From Balanoglossus misakiensis (lineage: Eukaryota > Hemichordata): a stretch of 64,000 bases of DNA. Positions 25,974 through 40,717 of this stretch are shown one piece after another; the stretch's first letter is position 1; the number at the start of each line of letters is the position of its first letter. The notes beneath the pieces were generated by a model, which saw only the letters and a program-made list of their open reading frames with translations, ran no database searches and was not told where the DNA came from. The position numbers were made by a program, and so were the translations under genes. The stretch lies in the NCBI GenBank assembly GCA_040954595.2, contig CM082585.2, positions 6,014,001-6,078,000 of the forward strand, given 5' to 3'.

Positions 25974-27414
25974 ATTTCATTCAGTACACCTTCAAAATTA
26001 ATTTATCACGGTTTTGGTTACGTTATACAATGTATCTTAGTATATTTCCAATTTCATCAATTGTATTGTTGTTTTCGCTTTGAATTTCACGGTCATGTGC
26101 CACAAAGTCAGAAGGCGTTCCAAAAAGATGGGAAATCCTTGATAATCTATTTATGGCAGTGTTCAAATTGGTGCGTTTTGCTCTTTCATTTGCATCAGTA
26201 TATATTACCCTTTGAAATCAGAAAAGTGTGTTTGTAATAAGATTTAGTTCATACCATGCACAAAGCGAAATAAATTTCACAAAGAATTCATCACTATATC
26301 CTGGTTGGTGGGTGTATATTTATGCAGCAATGTGGGGGGGGGGGGTTCTCAAACCTGGTCATTCATGAGGCATGCGCAGTTGACGAGGACTTCGCAGAAT
26401 GACAGAATTGTACCTAAAGTAAATGTTTACTTCCCGTCCAAAAAGAATCGCACTAAGACTTTCATTGTGTACAGCATTCTGTGCATTACATCTTGTGTAG
26501 AAGCACCTACTTGTACGACAAAATAAATTTTATCCAAAAAGAATTGCACTAAGACTTTCATTGTGTACAGCATTCTGTGCATTACATCTTGTGTAGAAGC
26601 ACCTACTTGTACGACAAAATAAATTTGGCAAACACTTCTATTTATGAATTGTTATTTATAAGATAATTCAATTCGACTTCATTATCCAGGATCACTTCGG
26701 CATATCCCAACGTTAACTTGTGCAACTCCAAGTATGCAACAAGTGTTACAAATCGAACATCAAAGTTTGGGTTAAAAGGAAAACGTCAAAACACTTCTAT
26801 CCATTGCATGCCATTTACGTATGACCCTACCAGGTGTGACGGTGTCAATTGCAAATTATTGCGTAGACATGTAAATGAGCTGCTCCGCTTTAAAGCACTC
26901 TCGCCCTTTGTTCTACCGCCCGCGTGCCAGTATGACCACAAAGAGAATTTTTTTCTCTTTTTGGTGTGGTGACACACAGCATCGGTTGTGCTAATTTTAG
27001 CAACGTGTGACGTTGTGGTGTTATTTCTATATTTGGTCAATACGGGTTCTGAATGCAGGTACTCGCTGGGCAGTGTTTTGACTGTCTGCCACCGCGTTTT
27101 ATTAGCGTATGAAGTAGCGAGGCTTTTTAGCCGTACGCGATTGCGTATCGTACGCCATCTCGGCTATTGCTCCCGCGGATGTCGCGAAATACGCCCTGAG
27201 ATGTTGAAAGATAGGCTACATGAAATTGAACGGGAGTAAGTTTGGTCGGGTCGTCCGTATACAGGCGAAATTCCACGCGGGGATCATGCGCTCCTATCCC
27301 GTGCTTTGTGCTCTATCGCGTGCCGCATGACGTATACACCGATGAGTTCTGTGGATACAAATGACTGGCACAGCGCATAAAACAATTTATTGTTAAAATC
27401 GATAGAACGTTGAG
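25974..27414. other. Intergenic DNA, possible upstream exon of the Tudor gene
   Basis: No confident gene. The open frame ending at 27239 is Arg-rich and closes close to a GTAAGT donor at 27235, so a 5' exon of the Tudor gene could lie here. However, its reading phase (2) does not fit the acceptor-like site at 27434-27436 in the Tudor frame. Contains a 96-bp tandem duplication. Confidence 0.4.
26437..26628 (+). repeat. 96-bp tandem duplication carrying AATAAA
   Basis: Two head-to-tail copies (26437-26532 and 26533-26628) differ at only a few bases, starting TCCAAAAAGAAT and including ACTTGTACGACAAAATAAAT. Each copy carries an AATAAA, 96 bases apart (26522 and 26618). Recent duplication of non-coding DNA downstream of C1q protein C. 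Confidence 0.85.
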
Positions 27415-27822
27415 ATGCATCTGCTCCACATTGCAGCGCTTTTCGTGGACTATACCGTACGTGCCGTGAAATATTTATTCAACTTGGCCATTTTTGAGCT
27501 GAATTTGGCGTCACGCCCATCGACGGAACGCGAAATAGCGGGTGAGTCCGTGTCGGGTTTGGAAACACGAGACGACAGGTGTCGTGTTCAACCGCTGGAA
27601 CCAGAAATCAGAGACAATTCCACCAGTGACTCTGTCCGGAAGACTAGGTTGTCCGAAGCCCCCGTCGCTGTTTATAATGCCAAAGGCCAGCTGGGTCTGC
27701 TTCAGAACAGGACAGATCAACTCGGGTCGCAGGTGAGAGTTTCATCATTTTCACTGTGGTATGGAACCTTATCATCATCATCATCATCATCATTATCATC
27801 ATCATCATCATCATCATCATCG

Positions 27823-27908
<86 letters not shown>

Positions 27909-30900
27909 GCCACCGTCACCACCACCACCACCACCACCACCACCACCACCACCACCACCACCACCACCATCATCACATAACTCGACACCAATGTATAATA
28001 TCAGGATGACCGTTACATGCAAATTCGTTGAAAGTGAGCTGAACGGTCGTCGGTGACGTGACTTGAATGATATCACTGTTGTCCTAAGGTGAACCCAGTT
28101 CGTCTATCAGCCAACTGCGCATGCTCGTGACCAGCAGATCGTTAAAACAGACAAAAATCAACATGAAAATCTCTTGCAACGAAAACATGTTTCATATTTT
28201 TCGAAAAACGATAGATTGTACAATAAGCTGTTTTAGTAAACTGTAAAACTTTTGAAACGTACGCAAGAATATGTTGTTTTATTACATAGATACGGATGTT
28301 ACATCTTTCATTTTCAGGATTCGCTGTCTGCATATGAGTCGGCGCAAGAAGATCTGACACGTGATGAGAAAACTTGCAGGACAAGAGACGGCATCATCGC
28401 AGAACCTGGTGTGACGTCATTACCAAAACGGACCAATGACGGGGCGTGCCAAACTTGTTCAAACGATCCTTGGGTCTTGCGGGTATAACAATTACACGTA
28501 CTTACAGATCATGCCAGAATTTCTAGTCATTTCATTTCAGTAGATACACAAAACTAAAATGCTTAATGACATATCGGAAATATACAGCTAATAGAGCCTT
28601 AACTATTTGTCTTTTGCAAGCATCTGTGTCATCACAGTCAAAATAGAATCATGATTTACATTCTGTCCGTGCATTGAACATATGGACAAAGAATAAATTA
28701 GATGCGGCAACAGTTTCATTGAAACCGTCGAATTGTCCCAGGGTCGTTGCAGTACACATACCCTCATCACCACAACGCTATAATTACAAATATATGATCA
28801 AGGCCATCTCTGTGAACAAATGGTCACCCTGTTGCCAATACCCGACCGTGACCTGAAGACTAAAATAAAATCCCTGATCCGAAGGTTATTTATCCGTCAG
28901 GTGCGGAGGAAATTTGCATATTAGTCAGGAGACACTGAGCTAATAGGTGTGGTAATATTCTTAATGGCCATCAAACACCCCCTCCCCCCCCCCCGTATAT
29001 TCATGTACCTGTAGTAACTTGGGTTTGTTTGCTTGTTTGTTTGTTATTAGAGTCGACCTTTGAACTCTGCTCCTGTGAAAGAGAATAACCTCCCTGGATG
29101 TTCCCATAGCGATGACGAAGATGAACAAGTGAAAGAACCTAAGAAGAAAAAGAAAAGGGTAAGAAAATTGTGAAAAATGGGACCGATTTATTGGGATTTC
29201 ATTTAAGTTCATGGTGACACCAATTTGGCGATTCTATCGCGGATATCTGTAGCAGTTAGGCCTATTGGTCTTACATTTTTCAATCCGCCATATTGTGGCT
29301 GTACAGCGACATTTATGTCACTATTCGAAAATGCCACCTGTTGCACAGTATCACGTTTTTCTGGTCCACGGACATGCAAATGCATGAATATATGAAGGAT
29401 AATAAGACTATATATCTATAAATCAATACAATGAAAGGATTCAAACCCGTTTCATAAAGTCAAAGGTTGATTTCATCTATAAATATTCGTGTTAATATGA
29501 AAAGCTGTTTATATTACAGCCAAGCGATACAAACTGCCGACGGCGTGTGCAAATGAAACAATCTGAATTAATCAAATGTATGGTGATTGGTCGGGCGTTC
29601 AATCTGGCAATGGTCTTCTTTTTACATACATGACAAGGGCTTCATTTCAGCAACTGAGTACAAACCAGGGTCCATATTTTCCCTTTACAGAAAACTTTTG
29701 CCATGGTCAGATTCAGGGTCAAGGGCAAGACTGTCCTCATCAACGAACCGTGCACGGATTTCGTCGACCCTCTGCACAAACTGCCGACGCCCTCACTGCC
29801 GAAGAAAAAGTATCTGGAAGTGAATGTCACCCATTACAGTAAGATAACCGAAGTTCATATCAGGCTCGTCCAAAAACTATACACGGTAAGTTTCCAATGC
29901 AGTTATGCATCTGTTACGAGGCAGATATCAACAACTCTTATGTTTTATCGTGCTTTCTGCGTGTCCGATTCTTGCCCACTTGTGACGTCACACGACCCGG
30001 TGTTGTGCCGAATTCGGCCCCATGCCGAATACGTCCCGCGCATGCTCGGGTCATCAGTAACATGTGTCTGAAATATTGCATTTTCTTGTGTGAAAGTTTT
30101 GCCATCCAACGTGCATGTAAGGCTGTGCATGAATGTACAGTGTACTGCACTGTAAACTTGGACATTGCATTACCGCAAGGATTTAATTTCATTCCACCAA
30201 CAAATCAGGGCCATGGGCAGATATTCACCCATTTAGGCCGAAACCATCACTTTTAGCTTTCAATAGTTAACGTGACTTTAGTTGGGGTCTTAATCGGCAA
30301 CGGGGCTGAAATCAGCAGCTTTACCTGCCGATCTTATCCCTTAGAAGCCATGGTTTGTTTGTCAAGGCATGCGCGGGGACGTATTCGGCATGGGGCCGAA
30401 TTCGGCACAACACCGGTAGAAAGCAACGAACGTCATAGCATTCGCCCTCGGAGTTTGCAAACCGTTCTGGTCTAATGATCCGCAAGCCAACAAACTTAAT
30501 TAATTATTGATTCATTGTTCGTTATTTCGGGTGGCCTATACTTCTGACAATTCCATCCCCATGTGCAGGGTGAGTATCGCAACATGCTGGTCATGTTGAA
30601 GTCTCTCTACGAGAAAGGGCAGTCCGAAAGAGTCCGTATGAAGTCGGCGCCGGTTGAGGGCGGGCTGTATGCAGCTTATGATGAGACGTCAGAGATGTGG
30701 CACCGAGTCCGGGTCGTCGAGGTCCCGGATATTGCAAAGTCGGTAATTATGAAGTATTATAGTCATTTTTAACTACTAGTATGTGTACCGTTATTTGGGA
30801 GTTAGCTATAATGGTGGCTCACGGTGACCGTGGGTGGCGCTATGTTCTCCACCCTTACTAACTGCAAATAGCGGTTTCTGACCTATTTGCAAGGACTGTG

Positions 30901-33116
30901 CACAAAGACCAGTAGACGGATGGATGCAAGAAATCAGGATTACTAACACTGATGTAAATGTAACAAACATTGGACGGAAAATAATAAAAGTAACGCCGTC
31001 TTTCTTTTCTAGAATTTAGTGACTTGTCTGTTCATCGATCAAGGCCATGAAAAGAAAATTCCACTGAGTTCACTGCGACTGCTGCTGAACAGGAAGAGAC
31101 TGTTGATACCTCCACAGGTAATTCCAGGAATACATCTTATTTACATATGTCCATATATGGTTAAAGGGCGTGTATAATTCCTCTCATGGCCGTGTGGTTG
31201 CACACTTTTTCACGTGACCAACTGGAGAAAATCTGTGAGCCTGTTTAAGAACCTTGGTAATTTCCGAAAAGTACGATAATTGTTAATTTTTAATGAGAAA
31301 TTATCATCACATCGACTAAAAATATGACTTTGTAAGCTAAAACCTCCAGAATGTTTTACTTTTAAGGCAGAAAAACGTAAGAACCTCGATTTTCTTGGCA
31401 AGAACCTCGTCCACGTGTATAAATTCCTAACTGAGAACCTTGATGATATCGGCCACGTATATAAATTCCTATCTAAGAAACTTGATGATGTCGGAGAGAT
31501 AAATTACAATAATTGTTAATTAATAATGAGAAATTATCGTCGCATCGACTAAAAACATGACTTTGAAAGCTAGAACCTCGAATATTTTTTACTTTTAAGG
31601 CAGAAAAACGTAAGAACCACGATTTTTTGTTAAGAACCACGGCCACGTGTATAAATTCCTATCTAAGAACCATGATGATTTCGGAGAGATAAATTACAAT
31701 AATTGTTAATTAATAATGAGAAATTATCGTCGCATCGACTAAAAATACTATTCATTCATTCATTGTTTCATTCATTCATTTATTCATTCATTGTCCGTTT
31801 TATTTTATTTTTAGTCAATACGCTGTCGCCTGCATGGACACGAGAAAATTCAAAAATTGACCAGTTTGCAGAAAATGTTATTCATGGATAAGTTCCAGCA
31901 GAGGATAAATGCAAGAAATTCCCTATGGTGCAAAGTCAAACGAAGGTATGGTGGCGAAGTGTGCATTCTTCAAACTGTCTTCCTGTTGTCTCAATCTGAC
32001 AAAGTCGTCAACAAATGTGAGACAGTTTGGTCTTCTGTATCTAGGCGTTCAGAAGTCCTGGTTGTTATGGGAACGGTCAGCAGTAGTGGGCCTTCATGTG
32101 TACAGAGGAAATAGTTTAATTCGGAATTTTTAATATTTGGCATATTTCGGAGTTTGTGTGGTAAAACCCGTGATCCATGGCAGTCTTTGTCTTTCTTCTT
32201 TCACACAGACCACCGTCAATCAAACTAGGAGCTACAAAATACACCAACATCGCCAGGGACACGCTGAAGGAGGTCAAATCCTTGCCCAAGTGCTACGGAT
32301 GCAAACAGCTGTTCACCGTGTCCAGTATGCTCCTGGAGAAGTCGAACGAGATCTCGCAGATCTCGCAGTGTCTCGAAGAGAGCGTCGAGAGGTTGAACTG
32401 CGACATGAACATGGTGCGGACGAACACGTTGGACCTGGAGCAAGGAATGGCTTTGTATCGCGACCGTGTCCAGCGAGATGTGCAGACGGTGAGTCGTCCA
32501 ATGAATAGATAGATATCATTAATGAGTCTGCTCAGACCTCATTGTCGTTTGCGCAGATGACTTGCTGTTCATGGCACTGTCGCATAATAAGTAAAGGTCC
32601 CTCGACACAGCCACGTTTTGAGACAAAAGTTAACAAATTCAGATATTTTAATATTCTGAACAAATTTCAACAATTAAGGTTACATGGTTATAGTATTCCA
32701 TAGCCATATATGTAGTAGAATTTTGAAGAAAAAGGCTTTGGTAATGTTGCCATGTTCCTTCAAATTTTCACAAACGGTGCCAAAAGAGGAGCTTTATCAA
32801 ATGATAGAAGAGAAACCATGCTTGATTTTTTGGTAGAGGTGTTCAGATATTTTCACCATACCACGGGAGTGCAAGAAAAGTGCTGACTCAGCATTCCCCC
32901 CCCCCCATATCAGCAATTCGCGCTGACTCAGCATTTTTCCCCCCATATCAGCAATTCGCATACATGGCAAGGGGACTACAGATGGCGCTCTCAGACTACC
33001 TCCAGCACGAGATGCCGTTAGAGTTGCCATGGACACGTCCGATGCCACCCGCACAGTTGTCGTTGTCATCGATTCCGGAGCACAATCGTGATGACATCAC
33101 ACAAACCTGGGTCTAA
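27415..33116 (+). CDS. Tudor-domain protein, 9 exons
   Basis: Exons: 27415-27732, 28318-28482, 29051-29158, 29691-29885, 30569-30742, 31013-31117, 31815-31945, 32209-32488, 32982-33116. All are GT/AG; the first six junctions are phase 0, then one phase 2, then phase 0. Product 536 residues. The N-terminal 197 residues look disordered and end in a nuclear-localisation-like KEPKKKKKR. Residues about 205-400 fit an extended Tudor unit: KYLEVNVTHY..ITEVHIRL, then GGLYAAYDE...WHRVRVVEV, then VTCLFIDQGHEKKIPLSSLR, then QSIRCRLHG. Tudor domains read methylarginine on partners such as PIWI proteins in germline RNA pathways. Here the usual FIDYG reads FIDQG, so a cage aromatic may be lost. The tail (about 400-490) is helical with KCYGCK and no known domain. 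Orthologue not identified. The first ATG may not be the true start, and exon 7 could instead read on to a stop at 32110-32112. Confidence 0.75.
27771..27975 (+). repeat. (ATC)n then (ACC)n microsatellite, Tudor intron 1
   Basis: About 45 ATC units pass directly into about 20 ACC units, starting only 38 bases after the exon 1 donor. The frame is open through it (poly-Ser then poly-Pro), but the GTGAGA donor before it and the consistent downstream acceptor make it intronic. Confidence 0.95.
29997..30416. repeat. 420-bp element with 49-bp terminal inverted repeats
   Basis: 29997-30045 and 30367-30416 are inverted repeats that differ by one extra G. They begin CCGGTGTTGTGCCGAATTCG. The inside has no ORF of note. 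It sits in Tudor intron 4. It looks like a non-autonomous DNA transposon, but no target duplication is visible. Confidence 0.7.
31278..31745 (+). repeat. Imperfect tandem repeat in Tudor intron 6
   Basis: The block AATTGTTAATTTTTAATGAG ...GCATCGACTAAAAA starts at 31278 and recurs at 31511 and 31701, with shared TTTTAAGGCAGAAAAACGTA and CACGTGTATAAATTCCTA between. Period about 233 then 190 bases, about 2.2 copies, just before the exon 7 acceptor. Confidence 0.8.
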
Positions 33117-33121
33117 ATAAA
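33116..33121 (+). promoter_or_regulatory. Polyadenylation signal overlapping the Tudor stop codon
   Basis: The last base of the TAA stop begins an AATAAA, which implies a very short 3' untranslated region if used. No other canonical hexamer is close. Confidence 0.5.
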
Positions 33122-33144
33122 ACGAATCGACTCCAAGAATCCTG

Positions 33145-33237
33145 TAGTCTCGGTTACCCAGACGCCTTTGCTTCTTCCGATGCTCTCCTTTTCTGGAGAG
33201 CATCGGAAGAGCAAAGGTGTCTGGGTAACCGAGACTA
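33145..33237. repeat. 93-bp foldback element with perfect 9-bp target duplication
   Basis: Arms 33145-33188 and 33195-33237 pair over about 43 bases with one mismatch and one indel, around a six-base loop. The ends are TAGTCTCGGTTACCCAGAC. AGAATCCTG is repeated on both sides (33136-33144 and 33238-33246). It lies 29 bases after the Tudor stop codon. Probably a miniature inverted-repeat transposon; as RNA it would fold into a long hairpin. Confidence 0.88.
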
Positions 33238-33246
33238 AGAATCCTG

Positions 33247-34659
33247 CAGAATGTTATTTACAATGTCAGATTTTTATTGATAGTCTAGCTAATTTAGATA
33301 ATTCTTCCATATTCAGTACTATCTCATTTACAGCATAACATTTTCATGTTCATGATGTGATGTCAATTCATGACATGTTTGTGTACTAAAGTGCCATAAA
33401 ATGCAACTTTCTTGGGTAGTGTGGGAAGTTACCACTATAAAAGCAGTGGAAATACTGGTAGTTTTAGGCTTATGGTGTCTCTGCGGCATCTGCTGAAGCA
33501 AAGGAGACGAGAGTTTGACAAGTTTACAATGGAGTGACAGAGTCGTCATTCCAGATCCAGCGGTCTCTTGATGATTCCTGTCTTACTGGAATCTGGTACA
33601 TGTACCTTCATTTCACGCGCACGCGCACGGCGGCTGGGAACCAGATGCTGAAGAATCACGAAGGGCGCCCTCAAACAATGTTTTGGTATACACTGTACAC
33701 TTTTGTTTACACGATTTATAGTACATTGTAACTGGAAACTTTGATATACAGTGTAGATAGAAATTTACATTTGAATTTGTGACATTTATATAAATTATTC
33801 AAAAACTGAAATTTATTCAAATGTGAACAACAAAGATATTTCTAGAAAAAAATTATACCACAGATTAGAAAATTGTACTGTGAACATGAAACAAGATACT
33901 TTTACATCACTATAGACACACAAATCCTCAAAATGCAAGAGTAGAGACAAAATACAGTAGTTTATTTAGAGAATTATCAAGTTACATTGACGGGAAATTA
34001 GAAAAAAAATCTATAGTTCACGAGCATGAGAATCTATCAGGTACATAACATGGGAAATTATCAAAACGGTGACATTTTCGTTTTATAACCAGATTTATGA
34101 TGACATATGCAATGCTAAGTTCATCTGATATGTGATATCTAAAATTTTGGTCTGATTCGTATTAAAGTGATGCTATCCTCTACAGCTGAACATGTGAACA
34201 ATCCGAAAAACATGCCGTAACTCACTGTTTCTTGCAACATATAAACATACAAGTAAAAACATAGCACAGTTGTAGTTGTTTTCATGATTCTAAACTGATA
34301 TTCGATTCAATTAAATTCTGACTGCCTTAAATAGGTTTTAACTCGTGCTAGGGGGTCAAATCACATTTTGTTATTTTTCTGTTACAAAGTTTCAGAATGA
34401 CCCAGTATCACATTAGCTTATGATCTTCCATTTCTCAAACATGGAAAAAATCGGCCATCTTGAAATTGTGTCGACCATACTAGATTTTTATCACTCACCT
34501 AGGTAGCCAAAAGCCTATTTAAGGTAGTGAGAATTCAGTAACAGTGAAATTTCCAATACATGATTCATTTGTCTGATCGAAACAGTACGAGAAAACGTAA
34601 AATAAATAGACCTTGACTTGAATTATGAAAACTCTTGAACATCCAGCCTGTGCGTCGCG
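33247..34659. other. Region between the convergent Tudor and GPR180 genes
   Basis: No gene supported. It probably holds the GPR180 3' untranslated region; AATAAA on the minus strand at 33966-33961 is a distant candidate poly(A) signal. Contains an inverted copy of the dispersed repeat at 10757. Confidence 0.5.
34433..34545 (-). repeat. Dispersed repeat, copy in minus orientation
   Basis: The reverse complement matches 10757-10915 (CTTAAATAGGCTTTTGGCTA, CCTAGGTGAGTGATAAA, GTCGACACAATTTCAAGATG). It lies just beyond the GPR180 stop. Confidence 0.7.
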
Positions 34660-38139
<3,480 letters not shown>

Positions 38140-38195
38140 GATGCCGATCCATATTGCAGTTGCTAACTCGAGTAAATGACACCTGGTAACCTTAT

Positions 38196-38219
38196 TCAAC
38201 TCGTCCCGGCTTCCGCCAT
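38196..38219 (-). promoter_or_regulatory. GPR180 leader: YY1-type motif overlapping a 7-codon upstream ORF
   Basis: On the minus strand CAACATGGCGGAAG matches the YY1 promoter element (core AAnATGGCGG), typical near starts of housekeeping genes. Its ATG opens a seven-codon ORF ending TGA at 38198-38196, 57 bases before the GPR180 start. If the transcript begins upstream of it, the ORF could lower translation of GPR180. Confidence 0.45.
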
Positions 38220-40717
38220 GTTGATTTTCAGACGTGGAGCCATCACAGGGTAAGTGCTTTTACGACGTTCATTTTATTTAAATACACACATTTATTTGTC
38301 CAGTCCAGCCACTAATTTCGCTCCAGTCTCCCATATTAAGTAGTAAAAACATGTTTTGGTGAATGAAGTCCACTGTGTCACAGTTTTATTATCCATTATT
38401 AGTAGTGAGAAAGGGATAGCGTTACTGTCGTCAAACGGTAATGCAATAAGATAAAAACAAAAGAAGCAAATTTTGTCGTCGGGAGATGTCGCCGAAAACG
38501 AGATACTCCTGTTCAACTTTAACCCTTTTATGTGAAAACGCCAACGTAGAAAATCACCGTGAGAATTTTTAAAATTCTCTGTCGGGCAAAAAGTTTAACA
38601 AAATAGCCCGGCTGCGATAAATGTACTTGCCTTTCAAACATGTACAATAACCGCCAGTGCTTATGTGTAGAATCCAGCACATACATACAGGCCTGGATGT
38701 TTCAGAAATAACACCCGTTTTCGACCACGAAATTCACGAATGCGTTTATTTTTACTTCGCTTGTTCTGGGCATCACTTTTGCTAGTTCATGACTGTGAAC
38801 ACCCAATCCCCCCCCCGGGTCCACACCCTAGCTAAATCGTTATGATAACAGTGAAATACATGTAAGTTATGCATAGCGACTGAATGCATCGATGGGAAAC
38901 GTTTAAAACTCACGTGAATTCTCGCGTTCGCAAGAGACGTGTCGCCTGGGTTCAGTGCTCCAGATCTTTCGAAGAAAATTGGAACAATTAATTTATAGGG
39001 TCGAGTTTATGCGTCATCATTTTGCCTGACGAGTTGCACTTGTCATGCTTCAAGGGATGAATATGATAATCTTCTAATGAATTCGATAGCATCCACAATG
39101 ATGTGCACGAGACTTCTTGTCAGAAAAGTAAGCTTTTCGCAAATTTTGAAAATAAATTCTCTGTAGTGCGCACAATCATTTTGATCCCGACTAGAAAACA
39201 TGCCACACACGTCTCTCTCTCAATAAGATCTAGAGTTGTCCTTGGACACGAAAAGACACGTTTCTGCGGTAATAGTCTCGCGATGACAAGCATGAAGAAT
39301 GATGTCATGATTTATCTTGCTATCAATAACAATGAATTGTTAATTCACTGTCAAATTTCAAAGGTATCACATTCCTGCACCTTTTGCTGCAGTGCAGTGT
39401 AGTGTAAAATGTAGTAGAATTTGGCGCACCCCTTATACCAGGGAGGACAAATATTACATAACAGCCGACAAACGTCTACGGGGTGCCTGGGATGGTTGTG
39501 ACCTTGGGGCACCTCACTCATTGATACTGTTCACGGACACTCTGAAAAGGCTGTGTCGAAATCGTTGTACACGTGGGAGCTCCGGCCAGAATGAAGAGAG
39601 GACGAGATTTGAATCTGAATAAGTCGGCCTATTACAAATTGGGGTTCTGAGTGTCTTTTGTTTTAGCCTTGAATAAAATCATACATGACATCAACATTTC
39701 GTAAAACAGACATTGTCTTCGTGTACTTTTATATAAAAATGTCTACTTTGATTATTCGTGGTTGGTGTAGATATTGGTTGACATATAAAAATACTATACT
39801 AGCATATCATGAATTTCTTCGTAGGCTTCTATCACACAACTCAATGTAAATTGAATCCGTTTGAGCTAAAAAAAAATGCAAACACTGTCAATCTGTAAGT
39901 TTTAATCTACATCTGCATGCATCCTGCGCCAACTTTTTTGAAAGGTTTTTACCAAGTATGCAGCTCACGGAATTTGTGAAACTTTTTAAATCAGTGCTTT
40001 GAATTTACTATGGGCCTACAACTCCGATCGTTCTGTTTCTACGTCAACCCACTATTCACGCGATGTAGGTATATCTACATTTTCGCACAGCAAGTGCGAT
40101 CTCTCACTTTTCCTGCAGAAACGAGTTGCACCACCGTATGCGTGCATTCTTATCACCTGTGATTAAATGTATACCGGGATTGAAAACACTTGCTTTATAC
40201 ACCCCTGGTATAATCAACGAATAAACTTTCACTAAAAGATAATGAGTAGCACCAAAATCGAAAATCCTTTTTTTTAAAAATCCCAAACTCAATATTTTGC
40301 ACACTTCCCGACACGCGTATGAGAATGTGATGCAATCCTGAGCTCAGGTGATGAGGTTTCCCAACCGGTCCCATATCCCTCGGTCCATCCCATTCATTGA
40401 ATATATGTACATGGACATAGTGAGTGAACAGGAAGATGAATGCAAAACCTGTGTGCAAGGAATACTAGTGACGACTCACCGACGCGATGCGCCCCCTGAT
40501 TCTTAACAGTGCAAAAATTGTGTAGGGCCAAGACGTAGTAACAATAATCTATGGAAACAGGTTATAGTAACAATGACCTAGATAGGGGCACCTGACTAAA
40601 CGAGCCTGTCCCATGATTGAACCCCGGGTGACACCTCCCCATCACCTATAAAGTTTAATAGACTGGGCATGCGCTGTGCATTATCCTGTCTGACACTGAG
40701 ATTCACGCCGGTTCAAG
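38220..40717. other. Intergenic DNA upstream of GPR180
   Basis: No supportable coding gene. A CACAGG|GTAAGT donor-like site on the plus strand at about 38246-38254 could mark a divergent non-coding exon from the GPR180 promoter. Weak evidence. Confidence 0.4.

Noticed and set aside
26988-27239. Arg-rich ORF as first exon of the Tudor gene
   Set aside because: It ends near a GTAAGT donor, but the phase does not join to the Tudor frame at the nearest acceptor. Kept only as a note.
27644-28076. Poly-Ser, poly-His, poly-Asp/Gly and poly-Met ORFs
   Set aside because: Microsatellite readings after a clear splice donor.
31278-31745. CRISPR-like array
   Set aside because: The repeats are long, unequal and few, with no short direct repeats alternating with unique spacers, and the DNA is animal nuclear.
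40613-40640. B-box-like GGTTCAATC on the minus strand
   Set aside because: No matching A-box at tRNA spacing.
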